Made by a program: the position numbers and the translations under genes. This document shows, piece by piece, positions 1 through 9,335 of a stretch of DNA of 62,919 nucleotides. The notes beneath the pieces are model-generated. The model saw only the letters and a program-made list of their open reading frames with translations. It ran no database searches and had not been told where the DNA came from. This stretch comes from Deltaproteobacteria bacterium. GTDB taxonomy: Bacteria; Desulfobacterota; Binatia; Binatales; Binataceae. How positions within the stretch are numbered: the first letter of the stretch is position 1; every line of letters starts with the position of its first letter. The stretch covers positions 1 through 62,919 of the forward strand of contig JAJYRQ010000022.1 in assembly GCA_021794015.1 (NCBI GenBank), given 5' to 3'.

Positions 1-98
1 AGTGCCGAAGACCTTGCGCGCCAAGGCTCTTCTGCACCCTCACCCGCGCGTCACGGCGATTGCGAGAAAGAGCAATCGCCGCTCCGCGCGCCCTCTCC

Positions 99-589
99 CA
101 CACAAAAGTGTGGGCCAGGGACAACCCCAGAAGGCGCACTCGAAGGCTTGTGCAAAGGTCCCTTGCCCGGCTGGTGGCTCTGTCGTTGCGGCCCGACGCA
201 CGCCGCGCCGGCACGCGCCCCCGCCGCGCGACAGGCTGAAAGCCTGTCCCACGGTCTCCCCGCCGCGTTGGCCGCGCCTCGTCCCTCCGTCGTCCTGAGC
301 GAACCGAGTCCGCAGCCCCTTCTTTTGTCATCCTGAGCGGAGCGAGTTGGCCGCTGCGGCCATCCTGAGCCGAAGGCGAAGGACCCTCTGGGCGAGCGCA
401 GTCGAAGGACCTCGCGGCCCACGCCGCGCCGGCCGGCGCCCCCGCTGCGCGACAGGCTGAAAGCCTGTCCCACGGTCTCCCCGCGGCGCCGCAGGCCGAG
501 GGCCCGTCTCAGGGCCTCCTCACCCCTTGCACTCCGCTCAGGGCGCCACCTGCCCCTCTCTCACACAAAAGTGTGGGCCAGGGACAACC
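99..589. repeat. 28-bp direct repeat, two copies, with hairpin
   Basis: Positions 99-126 and 562-589 are identical over 28 bp. The repeat includes an AAAA loop flanked by GTGTGGG and its complement (97-103/108-114 in copy 1), so each copy can fold as a small hairpin. In copy 2 the outermost bases of the left arm have changed. Confidence 0.85.
226..484. repeat. 38-bp direct repeat, two copies, with hairpin
   Basis: Positions 226-263 and 447-484 are identical over 38 bp. The core is ACAGGCT-GAA-AGCCTGT, a 7-bp stem with a 3-nt loop. Weaker similarity continues leftward through CG-rich sequence, so the ancestral unit was probably about 70-80 bp. Confidence 0.85.
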
Positions 590-624
590 TCGAGGGCGCG
601 CTGGGAGGCTTGTGCTGAGGTTCC

Positions 625-1434
625 CTAACCGGCGAGGCCGATGAAGCTCAGCTCCAGTCCGGTGGGAGCGCCTTTTGCCGCGCGGCGCGAAAAGTAGGCG
701 CCGGCCGCGCATCGCGTGCACGGCCCCACCACAGTAATGGCCGCGCGCGGCACTCCGGCCAGCGCGAGCTGATCGGTCATCAGGCCGCGAAGATCAAGCT
801 GCGCCTTGGCTGGAGCGCCGGGCATGATATGCGCCGGCGCGTAGCCGAGCGTCACGGCAAAGCTCTGGGCCAACGCGGCGTCCACCTCGAAGCAGCACGG
901 GCCGATCGCAGGGCCGAGCGCCGCGCAAATCCCCTCGGGCCGTGCGCCGAGCTCGACCATCCGCGCCACCCCCACCCGGCCGATTTCCGCCAGTACGCCC
1001 CGCCATCCGGCGTGGAGCGCGCCCACCACGCCGCGCTCGCGGTCGGCAAGTAGAACCGGGACGCAATCGGCCGTGAGCACGCAGAGCGCGATGCCCGGCT
1101 CATCCGTAACCAGCGCGTCCGCCCGCGGCCGCTTGGCCGCCGCCGAGCGGCGCACCCGATACACCGCGCTGCCATGCACCTGGTCCGCCCGAACGAAGCG
1201 GAAGCCGGCTGGCGCCAGGCGGCGCGCGCGACGCCAGTTCTCGGCCACCGCCGCGGGTTCGTCGCCGACCGCGTCAGACATGTTGAGCGTGGCGAAGGGT
1301 CCCGCGCTAACGCCGCCCCGGCGGCCGAGAAAAGCCTCGACCAGGCGCGCATCGGACCACGCCCTGAGCGCCGGCGGCGCGGGCGCAAGCGCGGCCTCGC
1401 CCTGTCGGCGGCCATTGCTCACCAGCGCACGCAT
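625..1434 (-). CDS. pgeF: Laccase-domain (YfiH/PgeF) purine nucleoside phosphorylase / multicopper-type protein
   Basis: A 269-residue protein of the YfiH/DUF152 family. In the family it acts in the cytosol as a polyphenol-oxidase-like and purine nucleoside phosphorylase enzyme, and has been linked to peptidoglycan editing. Visible hallmarks are GGVSAGPFATLNMSDAVGDE near residue 40, the metal-ligand segment VLTADCVPVLLADRERGVVG with the following HAGWRG, and a C-terminal CTRCAAGAYFSRR. Length is typical (about 240-280). The ATG at 1432-1434 begins the open frame. It is divergent from the small gene at 1492. The choice between oxidase and phosphorylase activity cannot be made from sequence. 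Confidence 0.9.
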   Translation of the reverse strand: MRALVSNGRRQGEAALAPAPPALRAWSDARLVEAFLGRRGGVSAGPFATLNMSDAVGDEPAAVAENWRRARRLAPAGFRFVRADQVHGSAVYRVRRSAAAKRPRADALVTDEPGIALCVLTADCVPVLLADRERGVVGALHAGWRGVLAEIGRVGVARMVELGARPEGICAALGPAIGPCCFEVDAALAQSFAVTLGYAPAHIMPGAPAKAQLDLRGLMTDQLALAGVPRAAITVVGPCTRCAAGAYFSRRAAKGAPTGLELSFIGLAG

Positions 1435-1491
1435 GTTTTATAAGTTACCATGGGCGGCGAAGGATTGGCTTTAAGCTGCCCTCCGGATGCA

Positions 1492-1713
1492 ATGAACGGT
1501 TATCAATTTCTGGTGCAGCGCAACCGCCTGCTCTTCCAGTTCGAGCAGGACCTCAAGCGTGTCGCAACCCTGCCCGAGGAACAGCGCGAAGCGGAGCGTA
1601 AACGGCTGCAGGCGCGTTTCGACGTTCAAGTGGCCCAGCTTTACGGCCAGGTGGCCGACGAGTTCCCCGGCGAAAGACGGCGCAGGGCGCGCCCGCTCGG
1701 CGATCCGCGTTGA
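1492..1713 (+). CDS. Small helical protein of unknown function
   Basis: A 73-residue protein from the internal ATG at 1492; the frame is open from 1450, but that extension looks non-coding. It is almost entirely charged helix ([15 protein letters not shown], then [18 protein letters not shown]), suggesting a coiled coil or helical hairpin. Its stop codon overlaps the TTG start of the uvrA-like gene at 1710, so the two are probably translationally coupled. I do not recognise a family. It could be a partner of the neighbouring UvrA-like ATPase, but only position suggests that. Confidence 0.5.
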   Translation: MNGYQFLVQRNRLLFQFEQDLKRVATLPEEQREAERKRLQARFDVQVAQLYGQVADEFPGERRRRARPLGDPR

Positions 1714-4700
1714 GGCGGCCGGGCAGATCGAACCCGGCGATCGTCATCCGCGGCGCCCGAACCCACAACCTCAAGAACGTCTCGCTCGCGCTGCCGCGCA
1801 ACCGACTGATCGTCGTCACCGGCGCCTCCGGCTCGGGCAAGTCAAGCCTGGTCTTTGACACCCTGTACGCCGAGGCCCAGCGCCGCTACGTGCAGAGCCT
1901 GTCCACCTATGCCCGGCTGTTCGTCGAGCGCCTGGAGCGGCCCGACGTCGAGAGCATCTCGCTGCTCCCGCCGGCGCTCGCGCTCCAGCAGAAAAACGTC
2001 ATCACCAGCGCCCGCGCCACCGTGGGCTCGGTCACCGAAATAAGCGACTACCTGCGCCTGCTCTTTGCCGCGGCCGGTCAAACGGTATGCCCGGATTGTC
2101 GCCGCGAGGTCGGCCGCGATACCATCGAGAAGGCCGCCGCCCAGATGCTCGAGCAGCCGGGTTTCTACCTCGTGCTCGCGCCGTTCGATCCGGGCGGACG
2201 CTCGCTGGCCGCCGCCTGCAGCCTGCTGGCCGGGCAAGGCTACCACCGCCTTTTCCTGGACGGCGCCGTCACCGCGACCACCGAGGTCGCCGAGCGGCCG
2301 CCTGCGACCGCTCCGGGCGCGGCGCTCGAGGTCGTGGTCGACCGCGTAGTGACCTCGACAGCCGAGGCCCCCGGCCGCTTGCGCGAGGCGCTCGAGCGCG
2401 CCTTCTACCTCAGCGGCGGCCGGGCCAAGGCGCTGCGCGTCGAGCGCCACAGTCAGGAACTGAAGGTTCTTCAACAGTCGGTCTTCAACCAACGCTTTAA
2501 TTGCCCCCAATGTGAGCGAAATTTTGTCGAGCCCACGCCGGCGCTCTTTTCGCCGCACAGTCCCGTGGGTGCCTGCCCGCGGTGCCAGGGTTTCGGCCGG
2601 GTGATCGAACTGGACCTCGACCGCGTGATGCCCGATACGAGCCGGGCGCTCAGAGACGGCTTGGTGGTGCCGTGGCAGACGCCGGCTTACCGGCCGATGC
2701 AGCGCTGGATGCTTGCCTGCGCGCGCCGCGGCGCAATCAGGACCGGCGTGCCGTACCGTGACTTGTCGGCCAGGGAGAAGGTCTGGGTGGTTGAAGGGGA
2801 GCGCGACGGCGGCGCAGAGCGGGAGCGGGAGGAGCGCTGGCCGGGGATTAGGGGTTTTTTTCGCTGGCTTGAAGCCAAGCGGTACAAGACGCATGTGCGC
2901 GTCATGCTGGCGCGCTACCGGCGTTTCGTTGAATGCCCTGATTGCGGCGCAAGCAAGGTTAAGCCCGAGGCACTTTATGTGCGGCTGGGTCATTTAAACA
3001 TCGCCGAGGTCGAGCGGCTCTCGGTCGACGCCGCGCTGGCCTGGGTGGAAGCGGTGGCGCGCAGGCCGGAGGTGCGAGCGCGCTGCGCGGCGGTGGTGCG
3101 CGAATTGCGCAACCGCCTCGGCTACCTTGTCGAAGTAGGATTGGGATACCTCACCCTGGCCCGCCAGGCACGCACGCTGTCAGGGGGCGAGACGCAGCGC
3201 ATCCATCTTGGGCGGGCGCTCGGCACCGCGCTGGTCGCCTCGCTCTACGTTTTGGACGAGCCGACCGTGGGGCTGCACGCCTGCGAGGTGCGCTCGCTGC
3301 TAAAGGTTCTCCGCCACCTCTGCAAGCTCGGCAATACCGTGGTCGTCGTCGAACACGACCCGGTGCTGATCGCCGGTGCGGACTACGTGGTCGAATTAGG
3401 CCCCGGCGGCGGCGCCCGCGGCGGCGAGGTGATTTACGCCGGGCCGGCCTCCAGGACCGCTGCCCGGCGCTCGGGGCCGGGCCGGGCCGGCCGGGTACGC
3501 TTGATGCAGGCGCTTTCGCGGGAGGACCGCGCCGGCCCCCGGCGAGGCGAACTGAAGGTGGCAGCGGCCCGCCAGCACAACCTCAAGAATCTCAACCTGC
3601 TCATTCCCCTGCAACGGCTCGTCTGTATCACGGGCGTGTCAGGCTCGGGAAAATCGACCCTGATGCGCGACGTCCTCTACAACAGCTACCTGCGGCGACT
3701 CGGCGTGCCGGGAGTAGAGCCGGTCCAATGCGATCGTATCGAGGGCCTCGAGCAGGTGCGCGAGATGGTCTACCTGGCGCAGGCTTTGCCGGCGCGTTCC
3801 GCCCGCTCCAATCCGGTGACCTACATGCACGCCTACGACGGTATCAGGAAAGCCCTGGCCGCGGTGCCCGCGGCAGGCCGCCTAGGCTTAAAGCCCGGCC
3901 ACTTCTCGTTTAACGTCCCGGGCGGCAGATGCGAAAGCTGTCGCGGACAGGGTACCGTCAGCGTCGAGATGCACTTCATGGCCGACGTCGAAGTGCGATG
4001 CCCGGTATGCGACGGCCGCCGCTTCAAGCCGAAGGTCCTGCAAGCCGCGTTGCGCGGAAAAAACCTGCTCGATCTGCTCGAAATGACCGTCGAGGACGCG
4101 GCTGCTTTCTTCCACGCTCGCCCCGAGGTCGCAAGCCGGCTCGAGCCGTTGGTTGCCGTCGGGCTCGGCTACCTGAAACTGGGACAGCCCACCTCCACCC
4201 TTTCGGCTGGCGAGGCTCAGCGCCTAAAGCTTGCCCGCCTCCTGCTGAAAGAGCCGCAACCGCGTGCGCGGCAAGCCGACCACGGCTTGCAGCCGCGCGC
4301 GATGCCGGCGCCTTCTCCCGGCCAAGGCGGGGGCCAGGTGCAGGCCCAGACGCGCGTCTTCCTGCTCGACGAACCGACCACCGGGCTGGGTGCGGCCGAC
4401 ATCGCGCGCCTGCTCCAGGTGCTGGACCGGCTGCTTGCCGAGGGAAACTCGATTATCGCCATCGAGCACAACGTCGCCTTCATTGCCCATGCGCACCATG
4501 TGATTGACCTGGGACCCGGCGCCGGCGCGCGAGGCGGAGAAATGCTCGCCGCCGGTACCCCGGCGCAGGTCGCGAGCTGCCGCGCTTCCTACACGGGAGG
4601 CGAACTCCGGCGCTACTTCGGCATTCGCCCGCCCGCCCCAACCGGGCGCGGGCAGGCCGCAGCCTTAAGCGACGCCTCGGGCCAAGCCTTAGGCCGCCTG

Positions 4701-4724
4701 CCGCATGCCGCGGCGGGCCGCTGA
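1710..4724 (+). CDS. uvrA: UvrA-type excinuclease ABC subunit A, variant with insertion
   Basis: A 1004-residue dimeric DNA-damage-recognition ATPase of nucleotide excision repair. Two ABC modules are visible: Walker A1 GASGSGKS (38-45), signature LSGGETQR and Walker [13 protein letters not shown]; then Walker A2 GVSGSGKST (642-650), signature [12 protein letters not shown] and LLDEPTTGL. Zinc cysteines are seen as CPQC...CPRC (with a 24-residue spacer) and CESC...CPVC. A segment of about 120 residues after the first cysteine pair corresponds to the UvrB-binding region. Oddities: about 30 extra residues rich in Pro/Gln/Gly (about 849-881) lie between signature 2 and Walker B2, and signature 2 has LSAGE instead of LSGGE. 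Start is TTG at 1710. It is longer than a usual UvrA (about 940). Confidence 0.88.
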   Translation: MRRPGRSNPAIVIRGARTHNLKNVSLALPRNRLIVVTGASGSGKSSLVFDTLYAEAQRRYVQSLSTYARLFVERLERPDVESISLLPPALALQQKNVITSARATVGSVTEISDYLRLLFAAAGQTVCPDCRREVGRDTIEKAAAQMLEQPGFYLVLAPFDPGGRSLAAACSLLAGQGYHRLFLDGAVTATTEVAERPPATAPGAALEVVVDRVVTSTAEAPGRLREALERAFYLSGGRAKALRVERHSQELKVLQQSVFNQRFNCPQCERNFVEPTPALFSPHSPVGACPRCQGFGRVIELDLDRVMPDTSRALRDGLVVPWQTPAYRPMQRWMLACARRGAIRTGVPYRDLSAREKVWVVEGERDGGAEREREERWPGIRGFFRWLEAKRYKTHVRVMLARYRRFVECPDCGASKVKPEALYVRLGHLNIAEVERLSVDAALAWVEAVARRPEVRARCAAVVRELRNRLGYLVEVGLGYLTLARQARTLSGGETQRIHLGRALGTALVASLYVLDEPTVGLHACEVRSLLKVLRHLCKLGNTVVVVEHDPVLIAGADYVVELGPGGGARGGEVIYAGPASRTAARRSGPGRAGRVRLMQALSREDRAGPRRGELKVAAARQHNLKNLNLLIPLQRLVCITGVSGSGKSTLMRDVLYNSYLRRLGVPGVEPVQCDRIEGLEQVREMVYLAQALPARSARSNPVTYMHAYDGIRKALAAVPAAGRLGLKPGHFSFNVPGGRCESCRGQGTVSVEMHFMADVEVRCPVCDGRRFKPKVLQAALRGKNLLDLLEMTVEDAAAFFHARPEVASRLEPLVAVGLGYLKLGQPTSTLSAGEAQRLKLARLLLKEPQPRARQADHGLQPRAMPAPSPGQGGGQVQAQTRVFLLDEPTTGLGAADIARLLQVLDRLLAEGNSIIAIEHNVAFIAHAHHVIDLGPGAGARGGEMLAAGTPAQVASCRASYTGGELRRYFGIRPPAPTGRGQAAALSDASGQALGRLPHAAAGR

Positions 4725-4766
4725 ACAGACAGGCGGGCTTGCGCCGGCACGCCAAGGCTCACGACC

Positions 4767-5645
4767 ATGCAGCGTCTTGACCGCTACCTTGTGCTTCACG
4801 GCCTGGCGCGGTCGCGCCGCCATGCGCGCGCGCTGCTCGAGCACGGCGCCGTACGGCTTAACGGATATCCGGCGGCCAAAGCAACGCCGGTCGGCGCGGA
4901 CGACCGGGTCGAGCTTACAGCCGAGGCGAGCGAGAACGCTCGGCTGGTTGCCAACCCGCGGCTCCCGGTCGAGGTTCTTTTCGCCGACGCGACGGTCGTC
5001 GTAGTCAACAAGCCGGGTCTGATGCCCTGCCATCCGCTGCGCGCCGGCGAGTCGCAAACCGTGATGAACGGGGTAGCGGCTGCTTTCCCTGAGACGGCAG
5101 ACGCCGGGCCGCACCCGCGGGAAGGCGGCCTCGTCCATCGGCTCGACAACGGGACCTCGGGCGCCCTGATCGTCGCTCGCACCGGCGCGGCGTTTGCGAG
5201 CCTTCGCGCCGCGCTCACTACCGGACAGGTGGGCAGGGTTTACCACGCCTTGGCTTGCGGAGCGGTTGAGCGCCGCCTTCTCTTGGATACGCCCATCGGC
5301 CATAGCCGCAAGAGCCGCCGCCGGATGGTCGGTGCGGCGAGTAATGCCGCCGCACGGGGGGCGCCGCGCCTGGCCCAAACGCTGGTTGAGCCGCTGCGCG
5401 CCATTGGCCCGTTCACCTTGCTGCGCGTCACGCCGCGCACCGGCCGTCGCCATCAGATTCGGGTTCACCTCGCGCTGGCGGGCCATCCGCTGGTGGGCGA
5501 CGCTCTCTACGGCGGGCCGGCTGTGCCGGGTCTGCCGCCGGATCGTTTCTGGCTCCATCTTGCGGAGCTCGTCTTTGATTCTCCTGCCTCGGGGCCCGTC
5601 CGGGTGGAGGCGCCGTTGCCTTTTGAACTGCGCGCTTTCCTTTGA
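4767..5645 (+). CDS. RluA/RluD-family pseudouridine synthase with S4 domain
   Basis: A 292-residue RNA-modifying enzyme that isomerises uridine to pseudouridine in rRNA or tRNA. An N-terminal S4 RNA-binding domain (about 1-60) is followed by the catalytic domain. The catalytic motif HRLDNGTSG places the nucleophilic aspartate at D127. The later [22 protein letters not shown] is the usual family motif near the C-terminus. ATG at 4767 is 42 bp after the uvrA-like stop, on the same strand. The target site cannot be told from sequence, so no specific symbol is given. Confidence 0.92.
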   Translation: MQRLDRYLVLHGLARSRRHARALLEHGAVRLNGYPAAKATPVGADDRVELTAEASENARLVANPRLPVEVLFADATVVVVNKPGLMPCHPLRAGESQTVMNGVAAAFPETADAGPHPREGGLVHRLDNGTSGALIVARTGAAFASLRAALTTGQVGRVYHALACGAVERRLLLDTPIGHSRKSRRRMVGAASNAAARGAPRLAQTLVEPLRAIGPFTLLRVTPRTGRRHQIRVHLALAGHPLVGDALYGGPAVPGLPPDRFWLHLAELVFDSPASGPVRVEAPLPFELRAFL

Positions 5646-5700
5646 CCAGGGGCGCGGCAGACGGCCCTGTCGCGCGATCTTTGGCATGGAGCATCGTGCA

Positions 5701-6123
<423 letters not shown>

Positions 6124-6214
6124 GGCAGCCACCTGCGCTGCCGGCGCATGGCGCGCAACGTGCTGCTCTAGCCGCGCCTTGCGCCGGAAGTCCGAAGCTT
6201 CCGGCGACGCAGGC

Positions 6215-6613
6215 TTAACCGGCTTCGACCCGGCGCCGGGCGAAAAACCAGCGGCCGTTCTCCTGGCGCAGGTCGTCCCGGTAGGTCCCGACCGCCACAA
6301 GCTGCGGCTTGCCGGCCTCGACGTGGTAGTAGATAAAGCTGCACGAGCCCTGCCCGCGCCCGCCTGCCAGCGCAAAGCTCACGTTTGCCACGATATGACG
6401 CGCGCGGCTGCCGCCCAGCGAGGTGCGGTAGAGATTGACGAAGCGCCGCAACTCGTCGCGGCCGGCGAAAGCGCCGAAGCGGGGACTCTCGAACACGCCG
6501 TCGGTCGTGAAGCACTCCACCCACTGATCCCAGCGGCCGTCATCGATACTGAGCGCGTAACGCGCGTAAAGCTCGCGTATCTCCTCGCGTTCCTCCCAAC
6601 TGCCGCTGACCAT
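6215..6613 (-). CDS. SnoaL-like / NTF2-fold protein
   Basis: A 132-residue protein with the alpha+beta cone pattern of SnoaL-like polyketide cyclase or hydroxysteroid-isomerase relatives: an N-terminal helix (REEIRELYARYALSIDDGRW), an acidic strand region (ECFTTDGVFES), and repeated strands ending in GRWFFARRRVE. The family binds small hydrophobic substrates; the activity is unknown. It lies 24 bp downstream of the CaiB-type CoA-transferase gene on the same strand, suggesting one transcript and a shared small-molecule pathway. Confidence 0.85.
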   Translation of the reverse strand: MVSGSWEEREEIRELYARYALSIDDGRWDQWVECFTTDGVFESPRFGAFAGRDELRRFVNLYRTSLGGSRARHIVANVSFALAGGRGQGSCSFIYYHVEAGKPQLVAVGTYRDDLRQENGRWFFARRRVEAG

Positions 6614-6637
6614 GGAAGTCTCCCGTCCGCTCGCAGC

Positions 6638-7864
6638 TTAGCCTCCCGGCGCCAGGATTGCGCCGGCCGCACGCAGCCGGGCGATCTCTTCCCACGAATA
6701 GCCCAGCAGCTCGGTAAGCACGGCTTCGGTGTGCTCGCCCAGCTCAGGGGCGCGCCCGCGCGGGTTGGCAGGCGTTGCACTGAACGCCACCGGATGACCC
6801 AGAAGCCGGGTCGGCCCGCTCTCCGGGCGCTCGTACTCGACCATATAGCCGTTGGCCAGGACCTGGGGATCGGCCGCCAGATCGGCCACCTGGTTTACGA
6901 TTCCGACAATGAAGTCGCCCTCGCGCCGGAAAATCTCCAGCCACTGCTGGCGCGGCCGCCGGGCGAACGTTTCGTCCAGAATCGCGATCAGCTCGCGACG
7001 GTTCTGGGCGCGCTCCGCAGTGCCGGCAAAACGCGGGGCCTCCGCCAGATGCGCCAGTCCCACGGCGCGGCAAAAGTCCTTCCAGTAGCGGTCGGCCTGG
7101 AGCATCCCCAGGGCGAGCCACTTGCCGTCGGCGCACCGGTAATGGTTCCACAGCGGGTTGTAAGCCGAGTCGCGCGCCAGGCGCGGCATTTCGCTGCCCA
7201 TCATGCCGAGGCAGCTCACGTTAAGTCCCTGCAAGGCGGTCATCGAGCCCAGGTGCGACACGTTTACTTCCTGGCCGATTCCCAGCCGCTCGCGCGCAAG
7301 CAGCGCGCAGACCACCCCGTAAGCCAGCATTATCGCACCCATCTGATCGGCCAGCCCGCCGTAAAGGTAGACCGGCTCTTCGGTCTCGAGGCCGGCAACG
7401 CGCATGATGCCGCTGCGCGCCTGGGCCAGGTAGTCGAACGAAGGGGCGGCGCTGTCCGGCCCGTGCGGCCCGTAGCCGGAGGCCGTGGCATAGATGAGCC
7501 GCGGGTTGTGCTGGCGCAGGGTTTGGTAGTCGAGTTCGAGGCGCGACGCGACTCCGGTCCGGAAATTCTGGATGAAAACGTCGCTGCGGGCGACCAGGCG
7601 ATGGACGACGGCGCGCGCTTCGGGCCGCTTCAAGTCGAGCACGACGCTCTTTTTGTGGCGATTGTTGGCCTCGAAGTAAAAGTTGACGCCGCCGCGCTGC
7701 GCCTCGAAACCGGCAACCCGCAGCACCCAGCGTCCCGGGTCTCCGTCGGGCGCTTCCAGCTTGATTACCTCCGCCCCCATGTCGGCGAGCAACACCGAGG
7801 CAAACGGGCCCTGCTGCCAGATGGTCCAGTCAAGAACACGCACGCCTTCAAGTAGTCCTTGCAT
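6638..7864 (-). CDS. CaiB/BaiF family (type III) CoA-transferase
   Basis: A 408-residue cytosolic enzyme that moves CoA between carboxylic acids. Family motifs: N-terminal LEGVRVLDWTIWQQGPFA, GAEVIKLEAPDGDPGR, NNRHKKSVVLDLK, and PSFDYLAQARSGIM, which carries the aspartate that forms the acyl-anhydride intermediate in this family (D169 of formyl-CoA transferase). Length is typical. The ATG follows GAGGGAGAGT, a good ribosome-binding site. Substrate cannot be deduced; the downstream SnoaL-like gene suggests a catabolic pair. Confidence 0.93.
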   Translation of the reverse strand: MQGLLEGVRVLDWTIWQQGPFASVLLADMGAEVIKLEAPDGDPGRWVLRVAGFEAQRGGVNFYFEANNRHKKSVVLDLKRPEARAVVHRLVARSDVFIQNFRTGVASRLELDYQTLRQHNPRLIYATASGYGPHGPDSAAPSFDYLAQARSGIMRVAGLETEEPVYLYGGLADQMGAIMLAYGVVCALLARERLGIGQEVNVSHLGSMTALQGLNVSCLGMMGSEMPRLARDSAYNPLWNHYRCADGKWLALGMLQADRYWKDFCRAVGLAHLAEAPRFAGTAERAQNRRELIAILDETFARRPRQQWLEIFRREGDFIVGIVNQVADLAADPQVLANGYMVEYERPESGPTRLLGHPVAFSATPANPRGRAPELGEHTEAVLTELLGYSWEEIARLRAAGAILAPGG

Positions 7865-8025
7865 ACTCTCCCTCTATAGCATAGCCAGGCGGTGCAGCGG
7901 ACCAGCCCGGCGCGCCGCCACCCGGCTAAGCCTTTGCCCGGCGCAACGGCGCGAAGGCGCGGCGGGCGCGCGCGTATGCCGGGGCAGCTTGCCGGGCGGC
8001 GATTTTAGGCTAAGTTTTATGCGAG

Positions 8026-8748
8026 GTGTTGAGCGAACTGGCAGGCTTCCTTTTCCCCTTGCGCTGCGCCGGATGCGCCGTCCTGCTTGAGCCGCGCGCC
8101 CCGGGGTGGCTCTGTCCCTCCTGCTTTGCGCGAATCGAGTGGCTTGAGGACCCGCTGTGCGCGGCATGCGGAATTCCGCTGGCGGCCGGCGCCGGCGCCT
8201 GCTGTGAGCGCTGTCTGAGCCGGCCGCAAAGCTTCAGGCGCGCCCGCGCCGTCATCCGCTACGCGGCTGACGGCGCGGCGGCAGAGGGCGTGGTCGGTTC
8301 AATTCTGCGCCGGCACAAGTACGGTTACGACCAGTGTCTCGGTGCCGTGCTGCTGGAGTGCCTGGTAAAGCGGATGCCGCTTGAGCCGGCCGACTACGAC
8401 CTGGTGGCGCCGGTGCCGCTGCACTGGACGCGGCTTTGGAGACGCGGCTTCAACCAAGCGGCGCTGCTCGCGCGCGGGCTGGCGGCTCGCTTCGGACTCG
8501 CTTTCGAGGCGGAGCTGCTTTTTCGCCGCCGCCGCACCCCGAGCCAGACCGCCAGGGGGCAGGCAGCGCGGGCGCAAAACGTCCGGCACGCCTTCGGGGT
8601 GGCCAAACCTGCGCGGCTGGCCGGCAGGCGCGTGCTCCTGGTCGACGACGTAATGACCACCGGCGCCACGGCCAGCGAGTGCGCGCGCGTGATGCTCGAG
8701 GCCGGAGCCCATTTCGTAGACGTGCTCGCGTTGGCAAGGGCCGTATGA
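8026..8748 (+). CDS. comF: ComF family phosphoribosyltransferase-like protein
   Basis: A 240-residue protein with two N-terminal zinc-binding cysteine pairs (CAGC...CPSC and CAAC...CCERC) and a type I phosphoribosyltransferase domain ending in the PRPP loop VLLVDDVMTTGAT. ComF members act in natural transformation or DNA uptake in some bacteria; elsewhere the role is unclear. GTG at 8026 is the chosen start. The stop codon overlaps the ATG of the following methyltransferase (ATGA), so the two are coupled. Confidence 0.9.
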   Translation: MLSELAGFLFPLRCAGCAVLLEPRAPGWLCPSCFARIEWLEDPLCAACGIPLAAGAGACCERCLSRPQSFRRARAVIRYAADGAAAEGVVGSILRRHKYGYDQCLGAVLLECLVKRMPLEPADYDLVAPVPLHWTRLWRRGFNQAALLARGLAARFGLAFEAELLFRRRRTPSQTARGQAARAQNVRHAFGVAKPARLAGRRVLLVDDVMTTGATASECARVMLEAGAHFVDVLALARAV

Positions 8749-9326
8749 TTGACCCACGCCGCCTGTTTTGGGAAGCGCGCCATCGCGACCTGGAGCCCGG
8801 GCCGCCCGAGCCGTCGGTGCTTGAGTGGCTGCCCCTTTTGCGCCCGGGACTGGCGCTTGAGGTGGCCGCCGGACGGGGCCGCAACAGCCTTGCGCTGGCG
8901 CGTGCCGGCTTCAGGGTGGTGGCCGTCGATTACAGCGAAACCGGGCTGCGTATTCTACATTCGGCGGCGCAAGCCGCAGGTCTTGCCGTCTTTCCCGTGG
9001 TTGCCGACTTAAGGCGCTTTGTGGTGCCGCCGGCCCGGTTCGACCTCGTCGTGAATATCAGTTTTCTGGAGCGCTTTCTGGTGGCCTCTCTCTGCGCGGC
9101 GCTCAAGCCGGGCGGGATGCTGCTCTTTGACACCTACCTTATCGATCAGGCCGAGGCTGGAGCCGAGGCCGCAGGGCCTTCCAACCCCGACTACCTTTTG
9201 CGCCGCTTCGAGCTCAAAAGCCTGCTTGGCGGCCTCGAGCTTCTGCGTTACCGCGAAGGCTTGGTTAACTACCCAAACGGGAGACAGGCCTGGCGAGCCG
9301 CGGCGTTGGCTCGCCGGCCGGGGTGA
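8745..9326 (+). CDS. Class I SAM-dependent methyltransferase (TehB-like)
   Basis: A 193-residue protein starting at the ATG that overlaps the comF stop. The SAM-binding motif I is ALEVAAGRGRNSLALARAG (about 38-56), followed by VVAVDYSETGL (motif II acidic residue) and FDLVVNISFLER with LKPGGMLLFDTY. It resembles TehB or UbiE-type small-molecule methyltransferases. The next gene, purM, begins only 9 bp later, so it sits in a comF-methyltransferase-purM-purN transcript. The substrate is unknown. Confidence 0.88.
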   Translation: MIDPRRLFWEARHRDLEPGPPEPSVLEWLPLLRPGLALEVAAGRGRNSLALARAGFRVVAVDYSETGLRILHSAAQAAGLAVFPVVADLRRFVVPPARFDLVVNISFLERFLVASLCAALKPGGMLLFDTYLIDQAEAGAEAAGPSNPDYLLRRFELKSLLGGLELLRYREGLVNYPNGRQAWRAAALARRPG

Positions 9327-9335
9327 ACCCCGTCG

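Larger units (their letters stand above)
1..624. other. Repeat-rich intergenic region
   Basis: No convincing gene is visible here; the open frames are low-complexity Arg/Pro/Ala shadows. The region is made of short hairpins and degenerate motifs of the type TGAGCGNAGCGAAGGACCT (around 293-412), two pairs of exact direct repeats (listed separately), and a perfect 9-bp inverted repeat GGCGATTGC/GCAATCGCC at 55-63 and 72-80. Similar motifs recur near the right end of the window (62719-62757). Dispersed mobile or REP-like DNA is the likeliest explanation. Confidence 0.6.

Noticed and set aside
99..589. CRISPR array
   Set aside because: Only two copies of each repeat, unequal spacing, and the repeats are separate families.
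6179..7855. 558-codon open frame on the plus strand
   Set aside because: Antisense to the CaiB/BaiF and SnoaL-like genes, which show strong family motifs.
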